Counted from the stretch's first letter, positions 50,821 through 59,781 are shown. The stretch: 64,000 nucleotides of DNA from Luteibacter sp. 9135 (GCF_000745005.1 NZ_JQNB01000001.1:1791501-1855500); one strand, 5' to 3'. Made by a program: numbers and translations. Notes: a model not told the origin generated them from the letters alone.

Positions 50821-52338
50821 ATGCGAGTACCGTGCCGCGCCATCCTGGCGTCCCTGTGGCTGAGCGTTGCCGTCGCCTCGCTGCATGCGGAAGTGCCGTC
50901 GTCTCCAGCGGTCGCCGCGACCGCCGAAGAGAGCGCCGATCCCGCCCAAGTCGTCACGCAACATGAAGGCCGGTTCGGCGGCGTCGACGTTCGATACGTC
51001 GCGACGGCTGGTCTTACGCCTATTTTCGATGACGACGGCAAGCCGGAAGCGAAAATCTTTTCCGTTGCCTATACGGCGAAGGTGAAAGATCCGGGTAGGC
51101 GTCCGGTAACGTTCCTTTTCAACGGGGGCCCCGGCTCCGCGTCGTTCTGGATCCAGATGGGCGCGCTCGGTCCGAGGATCATCGCGCTCGACGGTCCGGC
51201 CGGTCGAGGCGACCTGTCGAGTCCGGGCGCGGCGTTGGTCGACAATCCCGATGCCCTGCTCGACATCAGCGATCTCGTATTCATCGACCCGGTCGGCACA
51301 GGCTACAGTCATGCCGTCGGCGCGAAGAAGAACGACGACTTCTACAAGATCAGCACCGACGGCTCGTCGGTCGCCAAGTTCATCCGCACATGGCTGACCG
51401 AAAACAAGCGTTGGCAATCGCCCCGGTTCGTCGGCGGTGAATCCTACGGAACGATCCGCACGGCGATGATCGTCGATGACGATGCGTTCATGACCTTCAA
51501 CGGTGCAATCCTGATCTCGCAGGGGCTCGATTGGGGCACGGTGATGATGCCGCCGGGCTACGATCGCGGCTACGAACTGTTCCTGCCAAGTTACTCGGCC
51601 GCCGCCTGGTTTTACCACCGCTTCGGTGGGCAGCATGCCGGTTCGGTGGCCGATGCCGTGGCGGAAAGCGAAGCCTTCGCATCGCGCGACTACACCGCCG
51701 CTCTCTCCCAGGGCAGCCACCTCGATGCCGCCGAACGCGATCGTGTCGCGGCTCGTCTGGCGAAGCTGACGGGAATCCCCGAGGATGAGTGGGTTCGGTC
51801 GAACCTCCGGATCGCTCCGGATACGTTTCGCCGCCTCCTGTTGCGCGATCAGGGCGTCAGGATCGCGCGCTTCGATGCGCGCTACACGACCGGAAGCGCC
51901 TCGGTCTTCGATCCGCAGGAAACCTTTGATCCGTCATTATCGGCGGCCGGGCTGCCATACCTGAATGCGATGCGCGGGTATCTCGGGACGGAACTCCAGG
52001 TGAAGGCGACGAGGCCCTATGTCGGTGTGCTTCCCGGCGATTGGACCTACGATCTCGACAATGGCGCTTTCGTCAATCCGGCGCCGAAGATCGGAGCGGC
52101 GATGACCCGCAATCCCGGCATGCACCTGTTCGTCGCGTCGGGTTACTACGATTTCTCGTCGCCGGTTTCTTCGGCGCAGTACAACATCGGGCACGCCGGC
52201 ATCCCGACGGACCGTGTTGACATGAAGTACTACCCGACGGGGCACATGATGTATCTCGAGCCGGAGTACCGACAGCATCTGCTTAGCGATATGCGGTCGT
52301 TCATCGTGAAGACGATGTCGGATGAAGCTGGCAAATAG
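50821..52338 (+). CDS. S10 family serine carboxypeptidase
   Basis: 505 residues with signal peptide (about 1-22, ending LHA-EV). The S10 fold has VTFLFNGGPGSASFW as oxyanion region, GGESYGTIR with nucleophile Ser208, GYYDFSSP (Asp444) and PTGHMMYLEP (His475). It removes C-terminal residues from peptides, in the periplasm or outside the cell. GAGAGGA precedes the ATG. GC content is below the flanking core genes. Confidence 0.92.
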   Translation: MRVPCRAILASLWLSVAVASLHAEVPSSPAVAATAEESADPAQVVTQHEGRFGGVDVRYVATAGLTPIFDDDGKPEAKIFSVAYTAKVKDPGRRPVTFLFNGGPGSASFWIQMGALGPRIIALDGPAGRGDLSSPGAALVDNPDALLDISDLVFIDPVGTGYSHAVGAKKNDDFYKISTDGSSVAKFIRTWLTENKRWQSPRFVGGESYGTIRTAMIVDDDAFMTFNGAILISQGLDWGTVMMPPGYDRGYELFLPSYSAAAWFYHRFGGQHAGSVADAVAESEAFASRDYTAALSQGSHLDAAERDRVAARLAKLTGIPEDEWVRSNLRIAPDTFRRLLLRDQGVRIARFDARYTTGSASVFDPQETFDPSLSAAGLPYLNAMRGYLGTELQVKATRPYVGVLPGDWTYDLDNGAFVNPAPKIGAAMTRNPGMHLFVASGYYDFSSPVSSAQYNIGHAGIPTDRVDMKYYPTGHMMYLEPEYRQHLLSDMRSFIVKTMSDEAGK

Positions 52339-52633
52339 ATGTAGAGCTGGTTTTCTGTAACGCTGCGTCGTGGCGTAGCGGGCCTCAGCCGCTTTTGTGA
52401 CGGTGAACACTTTCACGCATGTATCAGATGCCAGCTTCCATCTTTCTGTTCGGCGTGGCCACTACGTTGCTCTTGTGGGTGCATACGGCTCTTGCGCTTA
52501 CCGTTCGCTTTGTTGCTCGCCATGACGAACGCGCAGCCACCACAGAGAGTAATTTCTTCGAGTCTTTCTAGTCTGGCGAGGGTGTGCCTGGGCCGTAGGC
52601 AAGGCATGGCTGGACGCAGAAATGAAGCTGCCG

Positions 52634-53238
52634 TCAGCTGCGCACGAACGCCAATAGCGGTTGCATTTCTCCGGCGTCTGCCTGGCGATGGCAGTCAGGT
52701 ACTGCTGCCTCACGGCCGCACCATGTGGTGACGGCCCCCAGCTGAAAGGCTCGGCACCATGACGCTGCATGAAGAGGTCGGCCATCACACGTAAGCAACG
52801 ACCATTCCCATTCGGGAAAGGATGGATGACGGTCAGTCTGTGGTGCAGGGCGACCGCTTGCATATCCAGGGAGTAGGCCCCGTATTCCTGCCAGACCGCA
52901 ACGTTGTCGAACAACTGCCGAAGCTGTATCGCAATCTGCTAGGGGGCGACTCCGATGTTGCGCTCGGTCTGGCGAAACGTTCCCGCCCATCGCCAGACGT
53001 CGCTGAACATACGGGCGTGCAGTGCACGCAGGAAACCCTCGTTTGCCACATCCGCCGGGTTCTTTCCTCTGATCTGCGTGCTGCCCCAGTGCATCCCTGA
53101 AAGGATGTTTGCGCCTTCGGCGTCGTTGAGATCCGACCTTGTTGCAATCCAGCCAAGCCTGAGGCCGACGGCTTCGTCGGGGTCGAGTGGAGTCTGACCG
53201 TCTTCGATGTCGAAGAGGGCTGCGTGTGGATCAACCAA
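52634..53238 (-). pseudogene. Broken Fic-family 'mobile mystery protein B'
   Basis: Reading down from a TTG at 53238 (VDPHAALFDIEDGQTPLDPDE), the frame stops at an in-frame TAG (52939-52941) where the family has Trp after RNIGVxP. It then continues in the same frame to the Fic motif HPFPNGNGRCLRVMADLF, then needs a one-base frame change near the end (after AIARQ) to reach ADAGEMQPLLAFVRS, whose stop is at 52634. Two lesions in one gene make this a pseudogene. The Fic active-site His and the loop are otherwise intact. It overlaps the end of the XRE gene by 8 nt. The 295 nt downstream (52339-52633) hold no supported gene. Confidence 0.75.
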
Positions 53239-53716
53239 GACCCGACTTCCGCCACAGCACATTGTCCGGAATCGATTCCTCGGCATCCCTCAGCATGACC
53301 TGCATCAGCTCGGGAGACATCGATTGATCCTCAAGCTTCATGTGGACTGCGGCTTTGTCGTAAAGCTCGCTGTAAACCTCCAGGCGGCGTCGATCCACAC
53401 TATTTTGCAGGGGCTGCCGGGGCACCATCAGGACAATCAGTTCGCAATCCATAGCGTGAGCTGCACGCCTCAAGCTGTCCAACTGTGCGGTTCCGGCCCG
53501 TTCGCTCATTTCCAGCTTGGCTAGGGCACTCTGGCTCTGGCCCATGCGTTGGGCCAGATCGGCTTGGGACATACCCAGTGCGTCGCGGATACTGGCTACC
53601 CATCCGCCATGCGGTGCGGCCCGCAGCACGGTGAGGTTTTCCCGTAGCCAGCTCCCGGTCTTGTCGAGCTTCGAGCGTGCGAGACGCCGCATGTTCTGGC
53701 GATTTGAGAGAGGCAT
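53231..53716 (-). CDS. 'Mobile mystery protein A', XRE-family regulator
   Basis: 161 residues, N-terminal ARSKLDKTGSWLRENL, a helix-turn-helix at about 45-75 (GMSQADLAQRMGQSQSALAKLE) and a C-terminal helical region. This matches the mobile mystery protein A family, found with the Fic partner B on mobile elements and thought to be its antidote or regulator (from memory). The gene is intact though its partner is broken. It is preceded by an AT-rich control region with repeated TTCAAGTC sites, probably its own operators. Confidence 0.85.
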   Translation of the reverse strand: MPLSNRQNMRRLARSKLDKTGSWLRENLTVLRAAPHGGWVASIRDALGMSQADLAQRMGQSQSALAKLEMSERAGTAQLDSLRRAAHAMDCELIVLMVPRQPLQNSVDRRRLEVYSELYDKAAVHMKLEDQSMSPELMQVMLRDAEESIPDNVLWRKSGLG

Positions 53717-53778
53717 GGAGTGCTCCTGGCGCCTGCGACGGAAGCAGATAGGAATTGGACGGAATGGTTTCTGATGAT

Positions 53779-53851
53779 TTCAAGTCGCTATAGTGACTTG
53801 AAACGATTAATATAAGTCATCATAGCGACTTGAATAGTATATTTTCAAGTC
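53779..53851. promoter_or_regulatory. Operator array of the XRE regulator
   Basis: Two 24-bp imperfect palindromes with AAGTC-N8-GACTT cores at 53779-53802 and 53811-53834, their starts 32 bp apart (three helical turns), and a third left half-site TTCAAGTC at 53844-53851 about 33 bp further on. The first has TTCAAGTC and GACTTGAA arms. The region is strikingly AT-rich against the rest of the window. Confidence 0.6.
53819..53848 (-). promoter_or_regulatory. Promoter of the mobile mystery A/B module
   Basis: On the minus strand TTGAAA (53848-53843) and TATGAT (53824-53819) are separated by 18 nt. The -10 lies inside the second operator palindrome and the -35 overlaps the third half-site, so the regulator would block its own promoter. 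Confidence 0.5.
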
Positions 53852-53922
53852 GGTTTAACTCATAAGAATGTCGTTCGGTCGTTTGGGATAGGTGCCGCAA
53901 TTCGCAACTCATCCGGTACGGC

Positions 53923-53928
53923 TAAAAT
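53923..53928 (+). promoter_or_regulatory. -10 box (TAAAAT) directly before dusA
   Basis: TAAAAT ends 6 nt before the dusA ATG (53935) and no Shine-Dalgarno is present, which suggests a leaderless mRNA, as for the MFS gene at 23291. Confidence 0.4.
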
Positions 53929-53934
53929 GGCGGC

Positions 53935-54915
53935 ATGCCCGTCATCGAACCCACCGCCTTTCGCCTCACCGTCGCCCCCATGATGGACTGGACGGACCGC
54001 CACTGCCGTTACTTCCACCGGCTGCTGTCTCCGCATGCGCGCCTCTACACCGAGATGGTCACCAGCGCGGCGCTGGTGCGTGGCAACCAGCTGCGCCTGC
54101 TCGAGCACAGCCACGAGGAACACCCCGTGGCCCTGCAACTGGGCGGCAGCGACCCGGTGGAGCTGGCCAAGGCCGCGGTCATGGGCGCGGCGGCGGGTTA
54201 CGGCGAGATCAACCTCAACGTGGGTTGCCCGTCGGATCGGGTGCAGTCCGGCAAGTTCGGCGCCTGCCTGATGCGCGAGCCGGCCCTGGTCGGCGAGTGC
54301 GTCCGGGCCATGGCCGACGTGGTGGATGTGCCGGTCACGGTCAAATGCCGCATCGGCGTGGACGACCAGGATGCCTACGAGGACCTGCAGCGCTTCACCA
54401 CCACCATGGTCGAGGCCGGCGTGGGCATCCTGGTGGTCCATGCGCGCAAGGCGTGGCTGGAAGGCCTCAGCCCCAAGGAGAACCGGGAGATCCCGCCGCT
54501 GGACTACGAGCGGGTCTACCGTTTGAAGCGTGAGTTCCCCCAGCTCACCGTCGTGATCAACGGCGGTATCACCACGGTGGAGGCGGTGCGCGAGCACCTG
54601 GCCCGGGTGGATGGCGTGATGCTGGGGCGGGCGGCCTACCATGATCCCTTCGTGCTGGCCCGCCTGGAGGCCGACCTCTACGGCACGCCGCTGCCCGAGC
54701 GGGCCGAGGTGCTGGAACGCATGCGCATCTATATAGAGGCCGAACTGGCCAGGGGCACCCAGCTCAAGCACATCACCCGGCACATCCTGGGGCTGTTCCA
54801 GGGCGAGCCCGGCGCGCGCGGTTTCCGCCGCCAGTTGAGCGAGGGCGCGCACCTTCCCGGCGCCGACTGGCGACTGATCGAAGCCGCCATGGCACCTTTG
54901 CGGCAGGCCGCCTAG
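53935..54915 (+). CDS. dusA: tRNA-dihydrouridine(20/20a) synthase
   Basis: 326 residues. The Dus TIM barrel shows FRLTVAPMMDWTDRHCR, VALQLGGSDP, INLNVGCPSDRVQSGKFGACLM with catalytic Cys, VKCRIGVDDQD and VMLGRAAYHDPF. The DWTDRHCR and GCPSDRVQ features place it in the DusA group. It reduces U20/U20a of tRNA with FMN and NADPH. It flanks the mobile module on its far side, so dusA may mark the insertion boundary; dusA genes are known integration targets for phages (from memory). Confidence 0.93.
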   Translation: MPVIEPTAFRLTVAPMMDWTDRHCRYFHRLLSPHARLYTEMVTSAALVRGNQLRLLEHSHEEHPVALQLGGSDPVELAKAAVMGAAAGYGEINLNVGCPSDRVQSGKFGACLMREPALVGECVRAMADVVDVPVTVKCRIGVDDQDAYEDLQRFTTTMVEAGVGILVVHARKAWLEGLSPKENREIPPLDYERVYRLKREFPQLTVVINGGITTVEAVREHLARVDGVMLGRAAYHDPFVLARLEADLYGTPLPERAEVLERMRIYIEAELARGTQLKHITRHILGLFQGEPGARGFRRQLSEGAHLPGADWRLIEAAMAPLRQAA

Positions 54916-54991
54916 GTTTCGTTCAGCTTCAGGCGGGTAGGCCATGGGCATGATCGTGCCACTTGCCGTCCGCCGTCGTGCCGCGCCAGAC

Positions 54992-55279
54992 ATGAAAATC
55001 ACGTTTCTTCCGCTAATTTTCGCCGCGTTCTGCGTCGCGCTGCCCGTGGCTGCCCAGGCGGAACAGTCGCTGACGCTCGAACAGGCCGTTAGCAAGGTGC
55101 AGAAGGAAACCGGGGGGAAAGTGCTGTCGGCGGATACGCGGCTCGTGGAGCGCGGCCGGATCACCGAATACCGGGTCAAGGTGCTGACGCTGGACGGTCA
55201 CGTCCGCGTCGTCCCCGTCCGAACCGAAACCGCCAAGCCCCTGGACCTCAGTGCCGGGGACAACAAGGAGAAACATTGA
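54992..55279 (+). CDS. PepSY-domain periplasmic protein upstream of phoPQ
   Basis: 95 residues from ATG 54992 (in-frame ATG at 54944 possible). Signal peptide MKITFLPLIFAAFCVALPVAAQA, then a PepSY domain (LTLEQAVSKVQKETGGKVLSADTRL) and a beta hairpin to the C-terminus, ending with a basic tail. PepSY domains often inhibit proteases or sense envelope state. Its stop TGA shares a base with the phoP ATG, so it is translated together with the two-component system. Confidence 0.85.
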   Translation: MKITFLPLIFAAFCVALPVAAQAEQSLTLEQAVSKVQKETGGKVLSADTRLVERGRITEYRVKVLTLDGHVRVVPVRTETAKPLDLSAGDNKEKH

Positions 55280-55971
55280 TGCGCATCCTGCTCGTTGAGG
55301 ACGAGGCACCGCTTCGCGAGACCCTCGCCGCGCGCCTGAAACGCGATGGCTTCGCCGTCGACGCGGCCCAGGACGGCGAAGAGGGGCTCTACCTCGGCCG
55401 CGAGGTGCCCTTCGATCTGGCCATCATCGACCTGGGGCTGCCCAAGCTTTCGGGCATGGACTTGGTCAAGGCGCTGCGCGAGCACGGCCAGCGCTACCCG
55501 ATCCTGATCCTCACGGCGCGCGGCAGCTGGCAGGACAAGGTCGAAGGCCTCAAGCACGGCGCCGACGACTACCTGGTCAAGCCGTTCCATGTCGAGGAGC
55601 TGCTGGCCCGCATCAATGCGCTGGTCCGCCGCGCCAGCGGCTGGTCCAAGCCGGTGCTGGCCTGCGGGCCGATCAAGCTCGACACCACGGCACAGACGGT
55701 TACCGTCGAAGGCCGTCAGGTCGACCTGACCAGCTACGAGTACAAGGTGCTGGAATACCTGATGCTGCACGCGGGTGAACTGGTCTCCAAGGCCGATCTC
55801 ACCGAGCACATCTACCAGCAGGACTTCGACCGCGATTCCAACGTGCTGGAGGTCTTCATCGGCCGCCTGCGCCGCAAGCTGGACCCGGAAAGCGCGCTCA
55901 AGCCGATCGAGACCGTCCGCGGTCGCGGCTACCGTTTCGCCATTCCGCGGAACGAAGCCGACGAAGACTGA
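55279..55971 (+). CDS. phoP: OmpR-family response regulator, PhoP-like
   Basis: 230 residues. The receiver domain starts MRILLVEDEAPLRETL with phospho-acceptor Asp51 in AIIDLGLPK, Thr in LILTARG and Lys in VKPFH. The C-terminal winged helix ends IETVRGRGYRFAIP. Among xanthomonads this gene order (PepSY, phoP, phoQ) is the PhoPQ locus that reacts to Mg2+ and cationic peptides. ATG 55279 is preferred to the TTG one codon earlier. Confidence 0.9.
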   Translation: MRILLVEDEAPLRETLAARLKRDGFAVDAAQDGEEGLYLGREVPFDLAIIDLGLPKLSGMDLVKALREHGQRYPILILTARGSWQDKVEGLKHGADDYLVKPFHVEELLARINALVRRASGWSKPVLACGPIKLDTTAQTVTVEGRQVDLTSYEYKVLEYLMLHAGELVSKADLTEHIYQQDFDRDSNVLEVFIGRLRRKLDPESALKPIETVRGRGYRFAIPRNEADED

Positions 55972-56027
55972 TCGAGACCGTGGACGGCGCCGCCTCAACA
56001 CCGAGCCGTCCCGAGGTAGCCGGAAGC

Positions 56028-57413
56028 ATGGATAACGCTTCACCGATCAAACGACGGCCGTTGTCGCTGGCCGCGCGCGCCGCGCTGGCCACCGGCTTCG
56101 CGCTGGCCGCGTTCCTTGGCCTCACCGGCCTGGCGCAGAACAAGGCCAACTACGCCTCCGAGCTATCGGCCATGCACGACCGGCTGCACAACTACGCCAT
56201 CGCGTATATCACCGGTACGGATATCACCCGCGCCGGCAAGGTCACCACCCCGGACAGCCAGCCCAGCCCCGACTTCTCGCGACCGGGCTCGGGTCTGTAC
56301 GCCATCATCGTCGGCAACGAGGGCTTTCGCTGGGAATCATCGTCGGCGCTGGGCCGCGATTTCGATTTCGTGCGTATGCTGGCGCCGGGCGAGACGGCCT
56401 TCGAGCCGGTGGAAACCCGCAGCGGCAAGCTGTACGTCTTCAGTTACGGCGTGTCGCTGGATAGCACCGACAAGCGCAGCGTGCCGCTGACCTTCGCGGT
56501 GGCGCAGACGGAAGACCAGTTCGAGCGGCAGGTGGCGACGTACCGCCGCACGCAATTCCTCTGGCTGGCCATGCTGGGCATGATGCTGATGCTGCTGCAG
56601 CTGTTCCTGCTGCGCTGGAGCCTGTTGCCGCTGCGTCGCGTGTCCAGTGATCTCGCCCACATCGAGCGCGGCGCGCGCGACCACCTGGACGGCCCCTACC
56701 CGATGGAGCTGACGGTGCTGACCAAGCGCCTCAATGCCTTCATCGACAGCGAGCGCGAGCAGCGCACGCGTTACCGCGACACCCTGGCCGACCTGGCGCA
56801 TAGCCTGAAGACGCCGCTGGCCGTGGTGCGCTCGCAGCTGGAAAACGATGCCGACGCCCGCAGCCTGCGCGGGGATATCCTCGAACAGGTGCGCAAGATG
56901 GACGAACTGGTCGCCTACCAGTTGTCGCGGGCGGCCACCTCGGGCCGTCGCACCATCGCCTCGGTCGAGCCGATCGCCGGGCATGCGGAAGACCTGGTGC
57001 AAAGCCTGGAGAAGGTCTACGCCGCCAAGAACGTGCTGTGCGAATTCGAGATCGAGGAAGGCGTGACCTTCCCGGGCGAGCAGGGCGACCTGCTCGAACT
57101 GATGGGCAACCTGGTCGAGAACGCCTTCAAATGGGCCTCGCATCGTGTGTTGCTTACCGCGCGCTCGGTGGCGAAGGTGCGCGGTCGGGCCGGCCTGGAG
57201 TTGATCGTGGAAGACGACGGCCCGGGGATCCCCGACGACAAGATCGACCTGATCCTGCAGCGCGGTGTCCGTGGCGACGAGCGGGTGCAGGGCCACGGCA
57301 TCGGTTTGTCCATCGTGCAGGACATCGTCAAGGCGTACCAGGGCGAACTGCACGTCGACCATTCCGAGGAACTGGGCGGCGCCCGCTTCAGCGTGCGCAT
57401 CCCGCCGGCCTGA
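56028..57413 (+). CDS. phoQ: Sensor histidine kinase, PhoQ-like
   Basis: 461 residues from ATG 56028; GTG at 55980 would add 16 residues. Transmembrane helix near the N-terminus (ALATGFALAAFLGLTGLAQ), an acidic periplasmic sensor region, a second helix (LWLAMLGMMLMLLQLFLLRWSLLPL), HAMP linker, HisKA with DLAHSLKTPLAVV (His258), then HATPase with NLVENAFKWA, DDGPGIPDDK and GHGIGLSIVQDI. This HSLKTPLAV box is typical of PhoQ. It phosphorylates PhoP. Starts 56 nt after phoP. Confidence 0.9.
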   Translation: MDNASPIKRRPLSLAARAALATGFALAAFLGLTGLAQNKANYASELSAMHDRLHNYAIAYITGTDITRAGKVTTPDSQPSPDFSRPGSGLYAIIVGNEGFRWESSSALGRDFDFVRMLAPGETAFEPVETRSGKLYVFSYGVSLDSTDKRSVPLTFAVAQTEDQFERQVATYRRTQFLWLAMLGMMLMLLQLFLLRWSLLPLRRVSSDLAHIERGARDHLDGPYPMELTVLTKRLNAFIDSEREQRTRYRDTLADLAHSLKTPLAVVRSQLENDADARSLRGDILEQVRKMDELVAYQLSRAATSGRRTIASVEPIAGHAEDLVQSLEKVYAAKNVLCEFEIEEGVTFPGEQGDLLELMGNLVENAFKWASHRVLLTARSVAKVRGRAGLELIVEDDGPGIPDDKIDLILQRGVRGDERVQGHGIGLSIVQDIVKAYQGELHVDHSEELGGARFSVRIPPA

Positions 57414-57462
57414 TTTTCCCGTGTTGCCTGCGCAGGCTGGCAGGCGCCGCACCCGATGGTTC

Positions 57463-58233
57463 TCAGCCCTGATCGGCTGGTGAGGGTCCATAGAAGGCCT
57501 CGAGCAGCCGGGCCACCGCCGGCTCCGCCTCACGTAGCGCCGCCGGCTGCGAAAAATGCATCTCGCTGGTCACCGCGAAATATTCCTCGGGAGCTTCCGC
57601 GCCGTAGGGGTCGATGGTCGTTTCGCGCCCACGGTCCGCGGCGCGCGACAGGCGTTCGAAGCCGCGCTGCATGGTGGCGATCCACTCGCGCCGATCGATG
57701 CCCGGCGGCAGGGGCGGCACACCGTTGGCCGGGCGCGCCAGCATGTCCAGCTTGTGCGCCATCTCGTGCACGATCACATTGACACCGTCCCACGGCGCCT
57801 CGATATCCAGCGCGACATCGGCGAGCGAGAGCACCATCGGTCCCCGTTCCCATGCTTCGCCGATCAACGTGTCGTCGCTCTCGGTCACCACGCCGGTCGG
57901 CGGGTCGTGGCGGCTGCGTCGCACGTTGAACTGCCCCGGATAGACCAGCACGTTGGTCCAGCCCTTGAAGGCCTTCGGCCCATGCGGCAGGGCGGGGAGG
58001 CTGGCCTGCATGGCGATGGCCAGTCGCCAGAAGTCGTCCAGCACCGCGCCGCCCAGCGCGTGGAACCGTTTGGTGTGCAGGAAGACGGCGGCCAGTTCGC
58101 GCAAGTAGCGCGCACGCGGTGGGTCCAGTGCGCGTGCCAGCGGCAACCGTGACACCGCCTGCGCCCATAACGTGTCGTCGATCGGAGGAATCGGCGCGCG
58201 AAAACGCGCAAGCCACGAGGAAAGAACGCCCAA
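57463..58233 (-). CDS. mtfA: MtfA-family zinc metallopeptidase
   Basis: 256 residues. The domain has the HExxH motif VIVHEMAHKLDML (catalytic Glu near 157) and a downstream ligand in YFAVTSEMHFSQPA, as in MtfA (Mlc titration factor A). MtfA is a cytosolic aminopeptidase that binds the Mlc repressor in enterobacteria; the partner here is unknown. Convergent with phoQ, 49 nt apart. Confidence 0.9.
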   Translation of the reverse strand: MGVLSSWLARFRAPIPPIDDTLWAQAVSRLPLARALDPPRARYLRELAAVFLHTKRFHALGGAVLDDFWRLAIAMQASLPALPHGPKAFKGWTNVLVYPGQFNVRRSRHDPPTGVVTESDDTLIGEAWERGPMVLSLADVALDIEAPWDGVNVIVHEMAHKLDMLARPANGVPPLPPGIDRREWIATMQRGFERLSRAADRGRETTIDPYGAEAPEEYFAVTSEMHFSQPAALREAEPAVARLLEAFYGPSPADQG

Positions 58234-58251
58234 GGAACGATCCGGGCCGTT

Positions 58252-58602
58252 CTAGAAAATGGACCCGGGAAGCATCGACTGCCAGCTCGGCCCCGAGGAG
58301 CGACCGCCCGACGAGCCGTCGTGCGCGTCGGCGTCGGCATCCACCGGCGGCGGCATGGGGATCTGGCCCTGGCCCCGGGTGCCGGGTGCCCCATGGAACG
58401 GGCGCGCCGTGTCCGTAGTGGCGCTGTCGCGGCCGCTGTCCTGCCCCGAGCGCGAGGTGGAACCGGCATCGAACGACGACGTCGATACGACCGACCGGCC
58501 CAGGGAGAGCAGGTTGCTGGTCATGCGGGCGTCGGACGCGGCGGCGGTGCCGATGGCACCGACGAGGCACAGCCATCCGAAAATGTACGGTCTGGCGTTC
58601 AT
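58252..58602 (-). CDS. Secreted hypothetical protein
   Basis: 116 residues with a signal peptide (MNARPYIFGWLCLVGAIGTAAA) and a Ser/Gly/Pro-rich low-complexity rest (STSSFDAGSTSRSGQDSG, IPMPPPVDADADAHDGSS). The Cys at 12 lies inside the signal peptide. It ends 18 nt before the mtfA start and could be co-transcribed. Function unknown; moderate certainty that it is a true gene. Confidence 0.6.
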   Translation of the reverse strand: MNARPYIFGWLCLVGAIGTAAASDARMTSNLLSLGRSVVSTSSFDAGSTSRSGQDSGRDSATTDTARPFHGAPGTRGQGQIPMPPPVDADADAHDGSSGGRSSGPSWQSMLPGSIF

Positions 58603-58800
58603 CGGTATACCCCGTGGGCCCCGGACATGCCGGGGGACGACCGATCCTCTCAGAAATATCGCGTAGGTGCCAGTGCTGGAGGTCCGTCATCGGCCCTCCC
58701 GGGCCAACGCGGGCGAAATCCTTCCCGCTGCCCTAGAATTGCGTGATGTCCCGGCTCCTTCCCTCCCCGACACCGGCCGCCTGACGGCCCACGGTAGCCC

Positions 58801-59781
58801 ATGCTCGCTCGCGACCTCATGGAAGCCCTCGCCGGCGGCGACGCCGTGTCCGGTGCCACCCTGGCCCGGCAGGCCGGTGTCACGCGTGCCGCCGTGTGGA
58901 AGCAGATCGAATCCCTGCGGCTCAAGGGCGTGCCGGTGGAGGCCAAGGTCGGCGGGGGTTACCGCCTGCCATGGACCACGGAGCTGCTCGACGCCCAGCG
59001 TATCCGCGCCTCGCTGTCTGCCGACGTCTCGCCCCGGGTCGGCATGCTGGAAACCCACTGGGAGATCGACTCCACCTCGAGCGAGCTGGCGCGACGCATT
59101 CCCACCCTGGATGACCTCGCCTTCGTCATGGCCGAGACGCAATCGGCCGGACGTGGGCGTCGTGGGCGCGTGTGGCTGTCGCCGCCGGGCATGAACCTGT
59201 ACCTGTCGGTGCTCAAGCGGTTCGACAGCGGCTTCGCGTCGCTGTCCGGGTTGTCACTGGCGGTCGGGGTCATGCTGATCCGCGCGCTGGATGACCTGGG
59301 CATCCGCACGGCCGGTCTGAAATGGCCGAACGATGTGCTCGCGGGGCACGCCAAGCTGGCCGGCATCCTGGTCGAACTGTCCGGTGAATATTCCGGTCCC
59401 TGCGCGGCCATCATCGGTGTCGGCCTCAATATCCGCCTGCCCGATACCCTGCGCGAGCGTGCCGCCCAGCCGGTGACCGACCTGGCCGATCTGGCCGGTG
59501 GGCAGCCGCCGGGACGCAACCAGGTAGCCACGGCGGTGGTCTCCGCGCTGGCGGAAGGGCTGCTTGCCTTCGAGCGTCGCGGCTTTTCGGCCTTCGCCGC
59601 GGAGTACGCCGCCAACGACCTGCTGCGCGACCAGCCGCTGCGCGTCATCGATCCGCGCGGCGAATACAACGCCATGGGTGAAGGTGTGGACGAACGCGGG
59701 GCGCTGCGCGTGCGCCGCGCCGACGGCGAGTCGGTGACGGTGGACAGCGCGGATGTCTCCGTGCGCAGGAGCGGCATGTGA
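58801..59781 (+). CDS. birA: Biotin--[acetyl-CoA-carboxylase] ligase / biotin operon repressor
   Basis: 326 residues. N-terminal winged helix (ATLARQAGVTRAAVWKQIESL), then the biotin-protein-ligase domain with SAGRGRRGRVWLSPPG (biotinyl-AMP loop, about 115-130), GLKWPNDVLA and the C-terminal SH3-like domain with GEGVDERGALRVR. It biotinylates the carboxyl carrier protein and represses biotin genes. A -10-like TAGAAT at 58734-58739 precedes. Its stop overlaps the coaX GTG. Confidence 0.95.
   Translation: MLARDLMEALAGGDAVSGATLARQAGVTRAAVWKQIESLRLKGVPVEAKVGGGYRLPWTTELLDAQRIRASLSADVSPRVGMLETHWEIDSTSSELARRIPTLDDLAFVMAETQSAGRGRRGRVWLSPPGMNLYLSVLKRFDSGFASLSGLSLAVGVMLIRALDDLGIRTAGLKWPNDVLAGHAKLAGILVELSGEYSGPCAAIIGVGLNIRLPDTLRERAAQPVTDLADLAGGQPPGRNQVATAVVSALAEGLLAFERRGFSAFAAEYAANDLLRDQPLRVIDPRGEYNAMGEGVDERGALRVRRADGESVTVDSADVSVRRSGM

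Noticed and set aside
54944..54991. Longer start of the PepSY gene
   Set aside because: Possible, but the ATG at 54992 begins a standard signal peptide, whereas the longer form puts RRR and Pro in front of it.
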